A DNA stretch of 64,000 nt from Mailhella massiliensis. GTDB taxonomy: Bacteria; Desulfobacterota; Desulfovibrionia; Desulfovibrionales; Desulfovibrionaceae. Position numbers and translations under genes: made by a program. This document shows, in pieces, positions 54,789 to 63,185 of this stretch; position 1 is the first letter of the stretch; every line of letters starts with the position of its first letter. Below the pieces are notes generated by a model. That model did no database searches and was not told where the DNA came from. It saw only the letters and a list, made by a program, of their open reading frames with translations. The stretch spans positions 132,129 through 196,128 of the forward strand of contig NZ_LT706951.1 in assembly GCF_900155525.1 (NCBI RefSeq), written 5' to 3'.

Positions 54789-56474
54789 ATGGCAAACGAC
54801 AATCAGCCGGATAAAGTCATCTATTCAATGAGCCGCGTGACCAAGCGCCATGGTCAGCGGGAGGTGCTCAAGGATATTTCCCTGGGCTATTTTTACGGCG
54901 CAAAAATAGGCGTGCTCGGCCTGAACGGCGCGGGCAAGTCTTCCCTGCTCAAGATCATGGCAGGGGTGGACAAGGCCTTCGACGGCGACATCGTGGTGGC
55001 GCCCGGGTACACCATCGGTTACCTCGAACAGGAACCGCTGGTGGATGAAACGCGCACCGTGCGCGAAGTGGTGGAAGAAGGCGTGCAGGAAGTCGTGGAT
55101 CTGGTGAAGGAATTCAACGAGATCAACGAAAAGTTCGCCGATCCCGACGCCGATATGGACGCGCTCATCGAGCGTCAGGCCAAGGTGCAGGAAAAAATGG
55201 ACGCCATGAACGCCTGGGATCTGGATTCCAGGCTGGAAATGGCCATGGATGCCCTGCGCTGCCCGCCCGGCGATACGCCCGTTTCCGTGGTGTCCGGCGG
55301 TGAACGCCGCCGTGTGGCCCTGTGCCGCCTGCTGCTCCAGAATCCCGACATTCTTCTGCTCGACGAACCCACCAACCATCTGGATGCGGAATCCGTGGCG
55401 TGGCTGGAACGCTATCTGCAGAATTTTCCGGGCACGGTCATTGCCGTGACCCACGACCGCTATTTCCTCGATCATGTGGCGGGCTGGATTCTGGAACTGG
55501 ACAGAGGGCGCGGCATTCCGTGGAAGGGGAACTATTCCTCCTGGCTGGAACAGAAGGAAAAGCGCCTGGCCCTTGAGGAAAAGGCCGACAACGAACGCCG
55601 CAAGACTCTGGCAAGGGAACTTGAGTGGATCCACATGTCCCCCAAGGGCCGTCATGCCAAGGGCAAGGCGCGCATCAACGCCTATGAGGCCATGCTGAGT
55701 CATGAGAGCGAGCGCCTCGCGCCTGATCTGGAAATCTACATTCCGCCGGGACCGCGTCTCGGCAAGTCCGTCATCGAAGCCCGCGACCTCTGCAAGAGCA
55801 TGGGCGACAAGGTGCTGGTGGAAAAGGCGAATTTCCTTGTACAGCCGGGCGCCATCGTGGGCATCATCGGTCCCAACGGCGCGGGTAAGACCACGCTGTT
55901 CAAGATGCTGGTGGGAGAGGAAAAGCCCGATTCCGGTACGCTGAATATCGGTGAAACCGTGAAGTTCGGCTATGTGGATCAGAAGCGCGCCTCCCTCGAA
56001 CCGGGCAAGACCGTGTATGAGATCATCAGCGGCGGCAACGATTTCATCCGCCTCGGCGGAAGGGAAGTGAACGCCCGCGCCTACTGTTCCCGCTTCAACT
56101 TCCAGGGCGGCGATCAGCAGAAGAAGGTGGACGTGCTTTCCGGCGGTGAGCGCAACCGTGTGCATCTCGCCTGTATGCTCAAGTCCGGAGCCAACGTGCT
56201 GCTGCTTGACGAACCCACCAACGATATCGACGTGAATACCATGCGCGCCCTGGAAGACGCGCTGGAGAACTTCGCCGGGTGCGTGCTCGTCATCAGCCAC
56301 GACCGCTGGTTCCTCGACCGTATCGCCACCCATATCCTCGCGTTCGAGGATGAAGGTCAGGTAACTTTCTTTGAAGGCAACTTCTCCGAATATGAGGAAG
56401 ACCGCCGCAAACGCCTGGGCAAGGAAGCCGATACTCCTCATCGCATGAAGTACCGCAGACTTACCCGTCAGTAA
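54789..56474 (+). CDS. ettA: EttA, energy-dependent translational throttle (ABC-F)
   Basis: A 561-residue protein with two ABC ATPase cassettes and no membrane part. Walker A GLNGAGKSS and GPNGAGKTT, signatures VSGGERRRVALCRLL and LSGGERNRVHLACML, Walker B ILLLDEPTNHLDAESVAWLE and VLLLDEPTNDIDVNTMRALE. The arm and linker (KADNERRKTLARELEWIHMSPKGRHAKGKARINAYE) and the end HRMKYRRLTRQ are those of EttA. It binds the ribosomal E site and gates the first elongation steps by the ATP/ADP ratio. Confidence 0.96.
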   Translation: MANDNQPDKVIYSMSRVTKRHGQREVLKDISLGYFYGAKIGVLGLNGAGKSSLLKIMAGVDKAFDGDIVVAPGYTIGYLEQEPLVDETRTVREVVEEGVQEVVDLVKEFNEINEKFADPDADMDALIERQAKVQEKMDAMNAWDLDSRLEMAMDALRCPPGDTPVSVVSGGERRRVALCRLLLQNPDILLLDEPTNHLDAESVAWLERYLQNFPGTVIAVTHDRYFLDHVAGWILELDRGRGIPWKGNYSSWLEQKEKRLALEEKADNERRKTLARELEWIHMSPKGRHAKGKARINAYEAMLSHESERLAPDLEIYIPPGPRLGKSVIEARDLCKSMGDKVLVEKANFLVQPGAIVGIIGPNGAGKTTLFKMLVGEEKPDSGTLNIGETVKFGYVDQKRASLEPGKTVYEIISGGNDFIRLGGREVNARAYCSRFNFQGGDQQKKVDVLSGGERNRVHLACMLKSGANVLLLDEPTNDIDVNTMRALEDALENFAGCVLVISHDRWFLDRIATHILAFEDEGQVTFFEGNFSEYEEDRRKRLGKEADTPHRMKYRRLTRQ

Positions 56475-56520
56475 TCTTGTCCCGAAATCTGCGGCATTTC
56501 CGCCGCAGAGATATGTTGAG

Positions 56521-56560
56521 GCGCATCACCGTGAACCAGATGTTCCGGTGGTGCGTCTTT
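56521..56560 (+). terminator. Probable terminator of ettA
   Basis: GCGCATCACCG (56521-56531) pairs with CGGTGGTGCGT (56546-56556), then CTTT. The T-run is short. Confidence 0.5.
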
Positions 56561-57141
56561 GCCGTTTAAAAGCACCGCCGTCTTTTTTCATACCATGAAG
56601 GGGAGGGTATCCCCCTGCATTCGGGAATCTGTTCGGGAACAGCCGGTCGGTTGATATCCATTCCGGGAGGAGACGGCGGCCTGCCGGTGCGGAAGCCGTT
56701 TTTTTCGGCAGACAGGAAGCGTTTTTTTGCCTGCGCAGACAGCGCTACAGCCGCAGGTTCTTCCTCGTGGTTTCTTCATTTTTTCGAATAAAAAGGCCGC
56801 GTTCATTGCCCTGAACGCGGCCTTTTCTGCATCCTTTTGTTTTCACAACAGAAGATATGACAGCAGGAAGTGTTTTCTTTATATATTTTAGCATGTTACA
56901 TTGAACAATCTTCCTGTTCTTCCGGTATAAACTGACAACACCACTACAAACATGCGTGAGGGGTCGAACAGTATTATTTTTTTTGCTATAAAATATAATA
57001 TGTTAGTAGAGTCTCCTTCTTTTTCACCCTTGTCAGAATTCCGATATTTGCTATCGTGCGTTCATATCTTCTGTTACTAGGGGGAAAGCCAGGCTTTTCT
57101 CCTTGAAGAATTTTCAATTCTTGCACGAAACAGCGGGGCGT
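56561..57141. other. Long gap before the capsule locus
   Basis: Contains a strong hairpin (56791-56826) and then an AT-rich stretch (56870-57010) that probably holds the promoter of the following operon. No gene is seen. Confidence 0.45.
56791..56826. terminator. Bidirectional terminator ahead of the capsule locus
   Basis: AAAAGGCCGCGTTCA (56791-56805) pairs with TGAACGCGGCCTTTT (56812-56826), a 15-base stem with A and T ends. Confidence 0.75.
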
Positions 57142-57978
57142 ATGGTGCTGAGCGAATTCATTCATACCAGGTATGTTCCCTACATCAGGGAACACAAGCG
57201 CAGCTGGCAGACGGATGTGAGGTATGTGCACCGGCATATTCTGCCCTATCTGGGGGACTGCCGGCTTGAGGATATTGATGAGGAGAAGCTCTGCCGGTGG
57301 AAGGAAGAGCTCCTTGCCTCCGGGCTGTCGCACAATACCTGCTACCGGCTGTTCTGGCTGGTGAAGTATATTCTGAACTGCGCGGTACGTTGGCATGTGC
57401 TGGCAAGCGACGAAGCCTTCCGCCATGCCGTGTGCCGCCGCAGCGCTCCGCGCTGCCCGGAGGTGCTTTCCGCTTCGGAAAAGCAGCGCCTCATCGCTCT
57501 TCTCACTCAGTACCGGAACAATATCGCGGCGCGGGCCATTCATCTTCTGCTTCTGACCGGAGCTTCCAAGTCGGAAATTCTCTATGCCCGCCGGGAAGAT
57601 GTGGACCTTCCCGGGCGCAGCCTTGCCGTACGCCGGGGCTCCGAAATTGTGCGCCGTCTGCCGCTCAGCGAGGCGGCGGTGAGGCTTATTGCCGAGCTGC
57701 CCGTGCGTGCCGATGTGCCGTGGCTGTTCTTCCGCCCCGCCACGGGGGAGAGGGTGGTCACGGTGTTCGCCTTCTGGGACAAGCTTCGCCGCGAGCTGGG
57801 GCGTCCCACCCTGCGCCTGAACGACCTTCGTCATATCTTCGTGCATTCGCTGCTTCAGAACGGGGCAACGTACAAGGATGTACGCAACCGCCTGGGGCAC
57901 TATTCCTCCGAGGCGTTTCTTCTTCAGTCGCAGATGCAGGGCGGTCAGGCCGATCCTTCGCAGGGGGCCTTCCAATGA
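57142..57978 (+). CDS. Tyrosine-recombinase-like protein, catalytic residues altered
   Basis: A 278-residue protein with a SAM-like core-binding domain (LSEFIHTRYVPYIREHKRSWQTDVRYVHRHILPYLGD) and an integrase catalytic fold. The usual residues are changed: TGxR is TGASK, HxLRH is NDLRH, and the end GHYSSEAFLLQSQMQGG lacks the usual Tyr of YxH. It may be an inactive relative that binds DNA. It is the first gene before the export genes and its stop overlaps the lipoprotein gene, so it is part of that operon. The start is unclear: ATG at 57142 or TTG at 57103. Confidence 0.75.
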   Translation: MVLSEFIHTRYVPYIREHKRSWQTDVRYVHRHILPYLGDCRLEDIDEEKLCRWKEELLASGLSHNTCYRLFWLVKYILNCAVRWHVLASDEAFRHAVCRRSAPRCPEVLSASEKQRLIALLTQYRNNIAARAIHLLLLTGASKSEILYARREDVDLPGRSLAVRRGSEIVRRLPLSEAAVRLIAELPVRADVPWLFFRPATGERVVTVFAFWDKLRRELGRPTLRLNDLRHIFVHSLLQNGATYKDVRNRLGHYSSEAFLLQSQMQGGQADPSQGAFQ

Positions 57979-58364
57979 TTGTTCGCCTTGTTCCGGGCAG
58001 CCTCCGCGCAGGCGGCAGGGCCTTTGCGTGCCTTGCGGCGTCGTTTCTTGTCTGTGTCCTTGCTTCGGGCTGCGTGCAGAAGCAGCCTTCCGTGCCTTCT
58101 GCGCCCGCGGAAGCGGCGGTGCCTTCCGGGGATGCCTTTGCGCTGGCGCTTTCCCGCATGCAGGTGGGGGAAGAGGCGCTCATGCCCACGCCTTTCGGTA
58201 TGGACAGCCTGGTAATGCTGGAATCTTCCTACACGTCCGGCCTCGGGCAGACGTGCAGAAGGGCGGCGGTTCGCGCCGGGGGCATCACCCACCGCATTGC
58301 CGCATGCAGAGATGCGTCGGGCTGGACGACGGCCGAGCCGATTTTTGAAAACGTGCAGAGATAA
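57975..58364 (+). CDS. Small lipoprotein of unknown function
   Basis: A 129-residue protein with a lipoprotein signal, FLVCVLASGCVQ, so it should be attached to a membrane. The mature part ends TCRRAAVRAGGITHRIAACRDASGWTTAEPIFENVQR, with two cysteines that may form a disulfide. Its place between the recombinase-like gene and kpsM, with an ATGA overlap and a three-base gap, points to a role in export of surface polysaccharide. No family recognised. Confidence 0.7.
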   Translation: MIVRLVPGSLRAGGRAFACLAASFLVCVLASGCVQKQPSVPSAPAEAAVPSGDAFALALSRMQVGEEALMPTPFGMDSLVMLESSYTSGLGQTCRRAAVRAGGITHRIAACRDASGWTTAEPIFENVQR

Positions 58365-58367
58365 GCC

Positions 58368-59135
58368 ATGGACAGCGCGCTTACCGTGCAGGGTCGCGTC
58401 ATCTATGCCCTGATGATGCGCGAGGTGCATACCATCTACGGTACATCCCGCCTGGGCTATCTGTGGGCGCTTATCCAGACCATGTGGAATATTTTTGTGT
58501 TCTGGGGGCTCAGGTATGCCCTTGGCGCTGCCGATCCGCACGGTATGTCCATACTGATTTTTCTGCTGATGGGCTTCGGTATTTATCACATGTTCAGCGG
58601 CACCATCAATAAATGCATGAGCGCCGTGAGCGGAAACAAAGCGCTGCTGACGTTTCCGCAGGTTACGCCGCTGGATATCATGATCGCCAGAATGTTGATT
58701 GTATGGGCAACGGAAATCGTTTCCGGTATCATTATTATTTTTCTTTCAGAGTTTTTTGAAAGGGAAGTATATATTAACGATTTCGGCGGTATTGTCGTTA
58801 TACTTATAATAACGCCGCTGCTCGGTCTCGGAGCAGGAATGATATGTTCCTCTCTTTCCGTACTTTTTCCTACAGTGGAAAAAATCGTTCCCATGATTTT
58901 ACGGATACTGCTTTTTGCATCGGCAGTATTTTATTCCGCAACGGTAATACCTTCCTATATTATGAAGTATCTTTGGTATAATCCATTGATACAGCTTATA
59001 GAATGGGGAAGATTCTGCCTGTCCAAAGGATACCCTGCTGTATCCTACAGTATATTGTACATCGGTATTATTACCATGGCATGCCTTTGCCTCGGCCTGC
59101 TTTTTGAGCGTTATGTGCGGAGGAAGATAGCATGA
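58368..59135 (+). CDS. kpsM: Capsule export ABC transporter permease, KpsM-like
   Basis: A 255-residue membrane protein of the ABC-2 type with six hydrophobic helices: MREVHTIYGTSRLGYLWALIQTMWNIFVFWGLRY, then four helices and FERYVRR at the end. KpsM-like proteins carry the finished capsular or exopolysaccharide chain across the inner membrane with KpsT. The middle part is AT-richer than the start. It overlaps kpsT by four bases. Confidence 0.88.
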   Translation: MDSALTVQGRVIYALMMREVHTIYGTSRLGYLWALIQTMWNIFVFWGLRYALGAADPHGMSILIFLLMGFGIYHMFSGTINKCMSAVSGNKALLTFPQVTPLDIMIARMLIVWATEIVSGIIIIFLSEFFEREVYINDFGGIVVILIITPLLGLGAGMICSSLSVLFPTVEKIVPMILRILLFASAVFYSATVIPSYIMKYLWYNPLIQLIEWGRFCLSKGYPAVSYSILYIGIITMACLCLGLLFERYVRRKIA

Positions 59136-59797
59136 TAGAACTGTGCCATGTAAGCAAATATTATTCCTTATCTCACGGAGTAAGGAAAATAGTGCTGGAC
59201 GATGTTTCCCATACCTTTCACGAAGGGGTGAACATGGGGATTCTCGGCCTGAACGGGGCGGGAAAGTCCACAATGATGAAGATTATTTCCGGCGGCATTG
59301 TGCCCGATGAAGGGTATGTGAGGCGTACCAGCCGTGTTTCCTGGCCCATAGGTTTTACGGGCGGTTTCCACGGCAGCCTCACCGGGCGGGAGAATTTGCG
59401 TTTCACCTGCCGTATTTACGGGGCGGATATCAAACAGGTGACCGATTTCGTGGAGGATTTTTCCGAACTCGGGCCCTACATGGACATGCCCATCCGCACC
59501 TATTCCTCGGGTATGCGTTCCAAACTGGCCTTCGGCCTGAGCATGGCCATAGGCTTTGATTTCTATCTCATTGATGAGGCCTACGCCGTGGGCGACGCCT
59601 CCTTCCGCGCCAAGAGCGAACGGCTTTTTCAGCAGCGAAAGGCCAACTCCACGCTCATTGTGGTGGCGCACAGCACCTCGGTCATACGGAAGAACTGCGA
59701 CAACGCGGCCATTTTGAAGGATGGCCGCCTGCACTTCTTCGATACGCTGAACGACGCTCTTGCCTGTTATGAGGAACTTTGCCGTGCCAGAACATAA
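59132..59797 (+). CDS. kpsT: Capsule export ABC transporter ATPase, KpsT-like
   Basis: A 221-residue ATPase. Walker A GLNGAGKST at residues 39-47, signature YSSGMRSKLAFGLSMA, Walker B FYLIDEAYAVGD, and the switch His in VVAHSTSV. The SSGMRSKL signature is typical of polysaccharide exporters. It works with KpsM. The next gene begins inside its end. Confidence 0.92.
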   Translation: MIELCHVSKYYSLSHGVRKIVLDDVSHTFHEGVNMGILGLNGAGKSTMMKIISGGIVPDEGYVRRTSRVSWPIGFTGGFHGSLTGRENLRFTCRIYGADIKQVTDFVEDFSELGPYMDMPIRTYSSGMRSKLAFGLSMAIGFDFYLIDEAYAVGDASFRAKSERLFQQRKANSTLIVVAHSTSVIRKNCDNAAILKDGRLHFFDTLNDALACYEELCRART

Positions 59798-61379
59798 CGA
59801 AGAACAACATGTTTCCGCAGCCGTACAGGCCCCGGCTTCTCCCAAGGCGGCCGTAAAGCCTGCTGAGGAACAAAAGCCTGTAAAGGCGGCCGCCGGTAAG
59901 GCGGAGTCTCCTGCAGCCGCTCCTGCTTCCGGGCAGGCTTCTGCCCCAGCTGCCAAAAAAGCAGCTCCGGCCGGGGAGCCTGTGCCTCCTGCACAGCCCA
60001 AAAACCAAACGGCGGCTTCTTCCGTTGCCGCAACTCCCAAGGCCGCGGCAACTGCCCGTGCGGGGGCTGCGGCTAAACCCGCGCCTGCGGCTCCCGCTTC
60101 CCGGAGTGATGCCGTAAAAACACCGGATCCTCAGAAAGCGGCAGCTCCCGCCCCGGCGGCGAAAGCTGCTCCCCAGGTTGCGGCCAAAGGAACGGTTGCG
60201 CCTTCCACGGTGGAAAAGGAAAGCGTGATTCTTGTTTCTTTGCCCGGAGGTTCGGGGGAGAAGCGCCGGAAAGGGCGCATGCTTCGCCGTATTCTTAAAA
60301 GCCCGTGGCTTTTTTTGCTGATTCTGCCTACCTTGCTGGCCTTTTTCTATTTTTCCGTACTGGCCTCGCCCATGTACGTATCGAGCGCGAGCTTTGCCAT
60401 ACGCAGTTCCGATACGTCGGCTTCGGGGGGCACGGATTTTGCCTCCATGTTTTTAAAAACTTCCGGCTCCACGGGGAACGATTCGTATATTCTCAACGAT
60501 TATATTCAGAGCCTTGATCTTGCTCAGGATATCGACCGGGAACTGGGGCTGGTAAAACACTACAGCAGCCGGGACCACGATATCATTTCCCGTCTGTGGC
60601 AGCACCCCACGCAGGACGAACTGATCCGCTACTGGCGCTGGGCGGTACTGCCGCAGCTCAATGTGGATACGGGCATCATTTCTCTGGAAGTGAAGGCCTA
60701 CACGCCGGAAATGGCGCAGAAGCTCACGCAGGCCATTTTAAAGCGGAGCGAGGCGCTGGTGAACGCCATGAACGAGCGGGCACGCCACGATGCGGTGGAA
60801 CTTGCGCGCGAGGAAGTGAGCCGTGCGGAAGAGCGTGTGCGCCATGCCCAGAGCGCCATGCGGGAATTCCGCGACACCCACAATCTCATCGACCCCAAGA
60901 GCACGGCTGCCGGTCTTCAGGAACTGGTGACGCGGCTGGAAGCCGAAGCCACGACGCTCCGCACCCAGATATCGGAAGCAAAATCGTACATGAACGCGGA
61001 AGCTCCGCTTCTGAAGTCGCTGAACCGGCGCCTTGCGGCGGTGGAAAAGCAGCTCGGGGAAGAAAAGCTGCGCGTGGCCGGGCAGAGCACCGTGCAGGGC
61101 AACCTGAACTCCCTTGTGGCCGAGTACGAAGACCTGACCATAGAGGCGGAGTTTGCCCAGAAGCAGCTTGTTTCGGCCATGACCTCCCTGGAGCAGGCGC
61201 GCATCCAGCAGATGGCGCAGTCGCGCTATGTGGTGGCGTATCAGCAGCCTACGCTGCCGGACGAATCTCTGTACCCCCGGCCCTTCCTTTTCACGCTCTA
61301 TGTGTTTGCGGCGCTGCTGCTCCTTCTGGGCATCGTGTCGCTGGTATGGGCGTCCATCCGAGAACATGCGGGATTTTAA
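59784..61379 (+). CDS. kpsE: Capsule export inner-membrane protein, KpsE-like, with Ala/Pro/Lys-rich extension
   Basis: A protein of about 531 residues. After about 165 residues very rich in Ala, Pro and Lys come a first membrane helix (PWLFLLILPTLLAFFYFSVLAS), a periplasmic part with long coiled coils (AREEVSRAEERVRHAQSAMREFRDTHNLIDPKST), and a second membrane helix at the end (LFTLYVFAALLLLLGIVSLVWASIRE). This is the KpsE/Wzz pattern; it links KpsMT to KpsD. The extension is not usual in KpsE. The GTG at 59784 was taken because GAGGAA precedes it; an ATG at 59769 is the alternative. Confidence 0.85.
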   Translation: MPEHNEEQHVSAAVQAPASPKAAVKPAEEQKPVKAAAGKAESPAAAPASGQASAPAAKKAAPAGEPVPPAQPKNQTAASSVAATPKAAATARAGAAAKPAPAAPASRSDAVKTPDPQKAAAPAPAAKAAPQVAAKGTVAPSTVEKESVILVSLPGGSGEKRRKGRMLRRILKSPWLFLLILPTLLAFFYFSVLASPMYVSSASFAIRSSDTSASGGTDFASMFLKTSGSTGNDSYILNDYIQSLDLAQDIDRELGLVKHYSSRDHDIISRLWQHPTQDELIRYWRWAVLPQLNVDTGIISLEVKAYTPEMAQKLTQAILKRSEALVNAMNERARHDAVELAREEVSRAEERVRHAQSAMREFRDTHNLIDPKSTAAGLQELVTRLEAEATTLRTQISEAKSYMNAEAPLLKSLNRRLAAVEKQLGEEKLRVAGQSTVQGNLNSLVAEYEDLTIEAEFAQKQLVSAMTSLEQARIQQMAQSRYVVAYQQPTLPDESLYPRPFLFTLYVFAALLLLLGIVSLVWASIREHAGF

Positions 61380-61380
61380 T

Positions 61381-63183
61381 ATGAAAGCGATATACCACGC
61401 CGGCATACTATTTTCGCTCTGCACGCTCTGTGCTCAGCCTGTTTTTGCAGCGGAGAATCCGCTTCAGAACTACAGCGGGGCGGCGCAGTACGGCGGCTCT
61501 TCCATGTCATCGGGTACGCCCATGCAGGGCGGGCTGCCTGCCTCGGCCAGAAACGGCATGAACGTGGTTTCCCAGTCCACGCCCGGGGGCTATCCGGTGT
61601 TCGACGCTTCGGCGCCGTACCGGGAAAAGCAGTCCACCCCCACGGTGATGGACGCGCCGCCCGCCTGGGCGCAGGGAGGGCTTGCGCCTTCGGCTTCCGC
61701 ACTGCTTGCTCCCTTCGGGGCCAATCTGTTCCGGGGAAATTTTGCGGGAACCTACAGCGACGGCATGAACGGCGACTACGTCATTCTGCCCGGCGACCGC
61801 ATCATGGTGCGCGTATGGGGCGCGAAAACCTATGACGACGTGCTGCCCGTGGACCAGCAGGGCAATATTTTTCTGCCGGAAGTGGGGCCTGTGCGAGTGG
61901 CAGGGCTCAAGCAGTCCGCGCTTCAGGGCGCGGTGCGCTCGCGCCTTGCCTCGGTATTCACCGACAACGTGAACATCTACGTCAACCTCCAGAGTTCCCA
62001 GCCCGTGGCCGTGTATGTGACGGGCTTTGTGAACCAGCCGGGCCGTTATGCGGGCAGCCCCGTGGATTCCGTGATGTCGTACCTCGACAGGGCGGGGGGC
62101 ATTACGCCGAACCGGGGCACCTTCCGCAACGTGAAGGTAAAGCGAGGCAACAAGGTGGTGGCGAGCCTTGATCTTTATGATTTCGCCCTCAACGGCAACA
62201 TGCCCGACATCCGGTTGAAGGAAGGCGACGTCATCCTTGTGGGAGAACGCGGGGTGAGTGTGGCGGCCTGCGGCATGTTGCGTCAGGAGGCCCGGTATGA
62301 GTTCAAGGGGCAGGCCACGGGCTCGCAGCTCATCGCCTACGGCAGCCCCCTTGCCGGTGCCACGCATGTGAGCGTTACGGGCATCCGGGGCGGCAGGCCC
62401 TTCAATGAATACATGACCATGCAGGAATTTTCCTCCATGCGTCTTGCCGACGGGGACAGCGTGGAATTCGTGGCCGATACGCGGGGCCGCACCATCATGG
62501 CCTCGGTGAGCGGCGCCATACGCGGAGCATCGCGTTTCCCGGTAAAGAACAGCACCACGCTGCGGGCCCTGCTTGCCTATGTGGAGGTGGACCCGGCCCT
62601 TGCCGACGTTTCCGCCGTGTATGTGCGCCGCCAGAGCGTGGCGCGCCAGCAGAAGACCATACTGGAAGATTCGCTGCACCGCCTGGAGCGTTCCGCGCTC
62701 ACGGCCACGTCCGCCACGGCGGAGGAGGCCGAGATCCGCGTGCGCGAGGCGGAACTGGTGCAGGACTTCATCCATCGTGCGGCAAGCCTCACGCCCGACG
62801 GCGTGGTGGTGGTGAGCCGGGGCGGGCAGGTGCGCGACCTGTTGCTGGAAGACGGCGACGAAGTGGTCATTCCGCAGAAGAGCGACGTGGTGCAGGTGTC
62901 CGGCGAGGTGCTTCTGCCCAAGGCCGTGACCTTCGATGCCGCCATGAAGGCGGAAGACTATGTGAAGAGCGCGGGCGGCCTTACCGACCGTGCGGATGAG
63001 GACAACATCCTTGTTGCGCGCATGAACGGGGAGGTCGGCCCCATTGCGGAACTGGGGGTTCATGCCGGGGACCGCATTCTGGTCATGCCCCGCGTGGATA
63101 CCAAGAATCTGGAACTGGCCAAGGGCATCACGCAGATACTCTACCAGATTGCCGTGGCCACCAAGGTGGCTGTGGGGCTGTAG
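61381..63183 (+). CDS. kpsD: Outer membrane polysaccharide export protein, KpsD/Wza-like
   Basis: A 600-residue protein with a signal peptide (about residues 1-22, ending PVFAAE). It has the Poly_export domain (YVILPGDRIMVRVWGAKTYDDVLPVDQQGNIFLPEVGPVRVAG) and several SLBB domains (VYVTGFVNQPGRYAGSPVDSVMSYLDRAGGI; VVQVSGEVLLPKAVTFDAAMKAEDYVKSAGG). It should form the periplasmic and outer membrane duct. It starts two bases after kpsE. Confidence 0.92.
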   Translation: MKAIYHAGILFSLCTLCAQPVFAAENPLQNYSGAAQYGGSSMSSGTPMQGGLPASARNGMNVVSQSTPGGYPVFDASAPYREKQSTPTVMDAPPAWAQGGLAPSASALLAPFGANLFRGNFAGTYSDGMNGDYVILPGDRIMVRVWGAKTYDDVLPVDQQGNIFLPEVGPVRVAGLKQSALQGAVRSRLASVFTDNVNIYVNLQSSQPVAVYVTGFVNQPGRYAGSPVDSVMSYLDRAGGITPNRGTFRNVKVKRGNKVVASLDLYDFALNGNMPDIRLKEGDVILVGERGVSVAACGMLRQEARYEFKGQATGSQLIAYGSPLAGATHVSVTGIRGGRPFNEYMTMQEFSSMRLADGDSVEFVADTRGRTIMASVSGAIRGASRFPVKNSTTLRALLAYVEVDPALADVSAVYVRRQSVARQQKTILEDSLHRLERSALTATSATAEEAEIRVREAELVQDFIHRAASLTPDGVVVVSRGGQVRDLLLEDGDEVVIPQKSDVVQVSGEVLLPKAVTFDAAMKAEDYVKSAGGLTDRADEDNILVARMNGEVGPIAELGVHAGDRILVMPRVDTKNLELAKGITQILYQIAVATKVAVGL

Positions 63184-63185
63184 CC

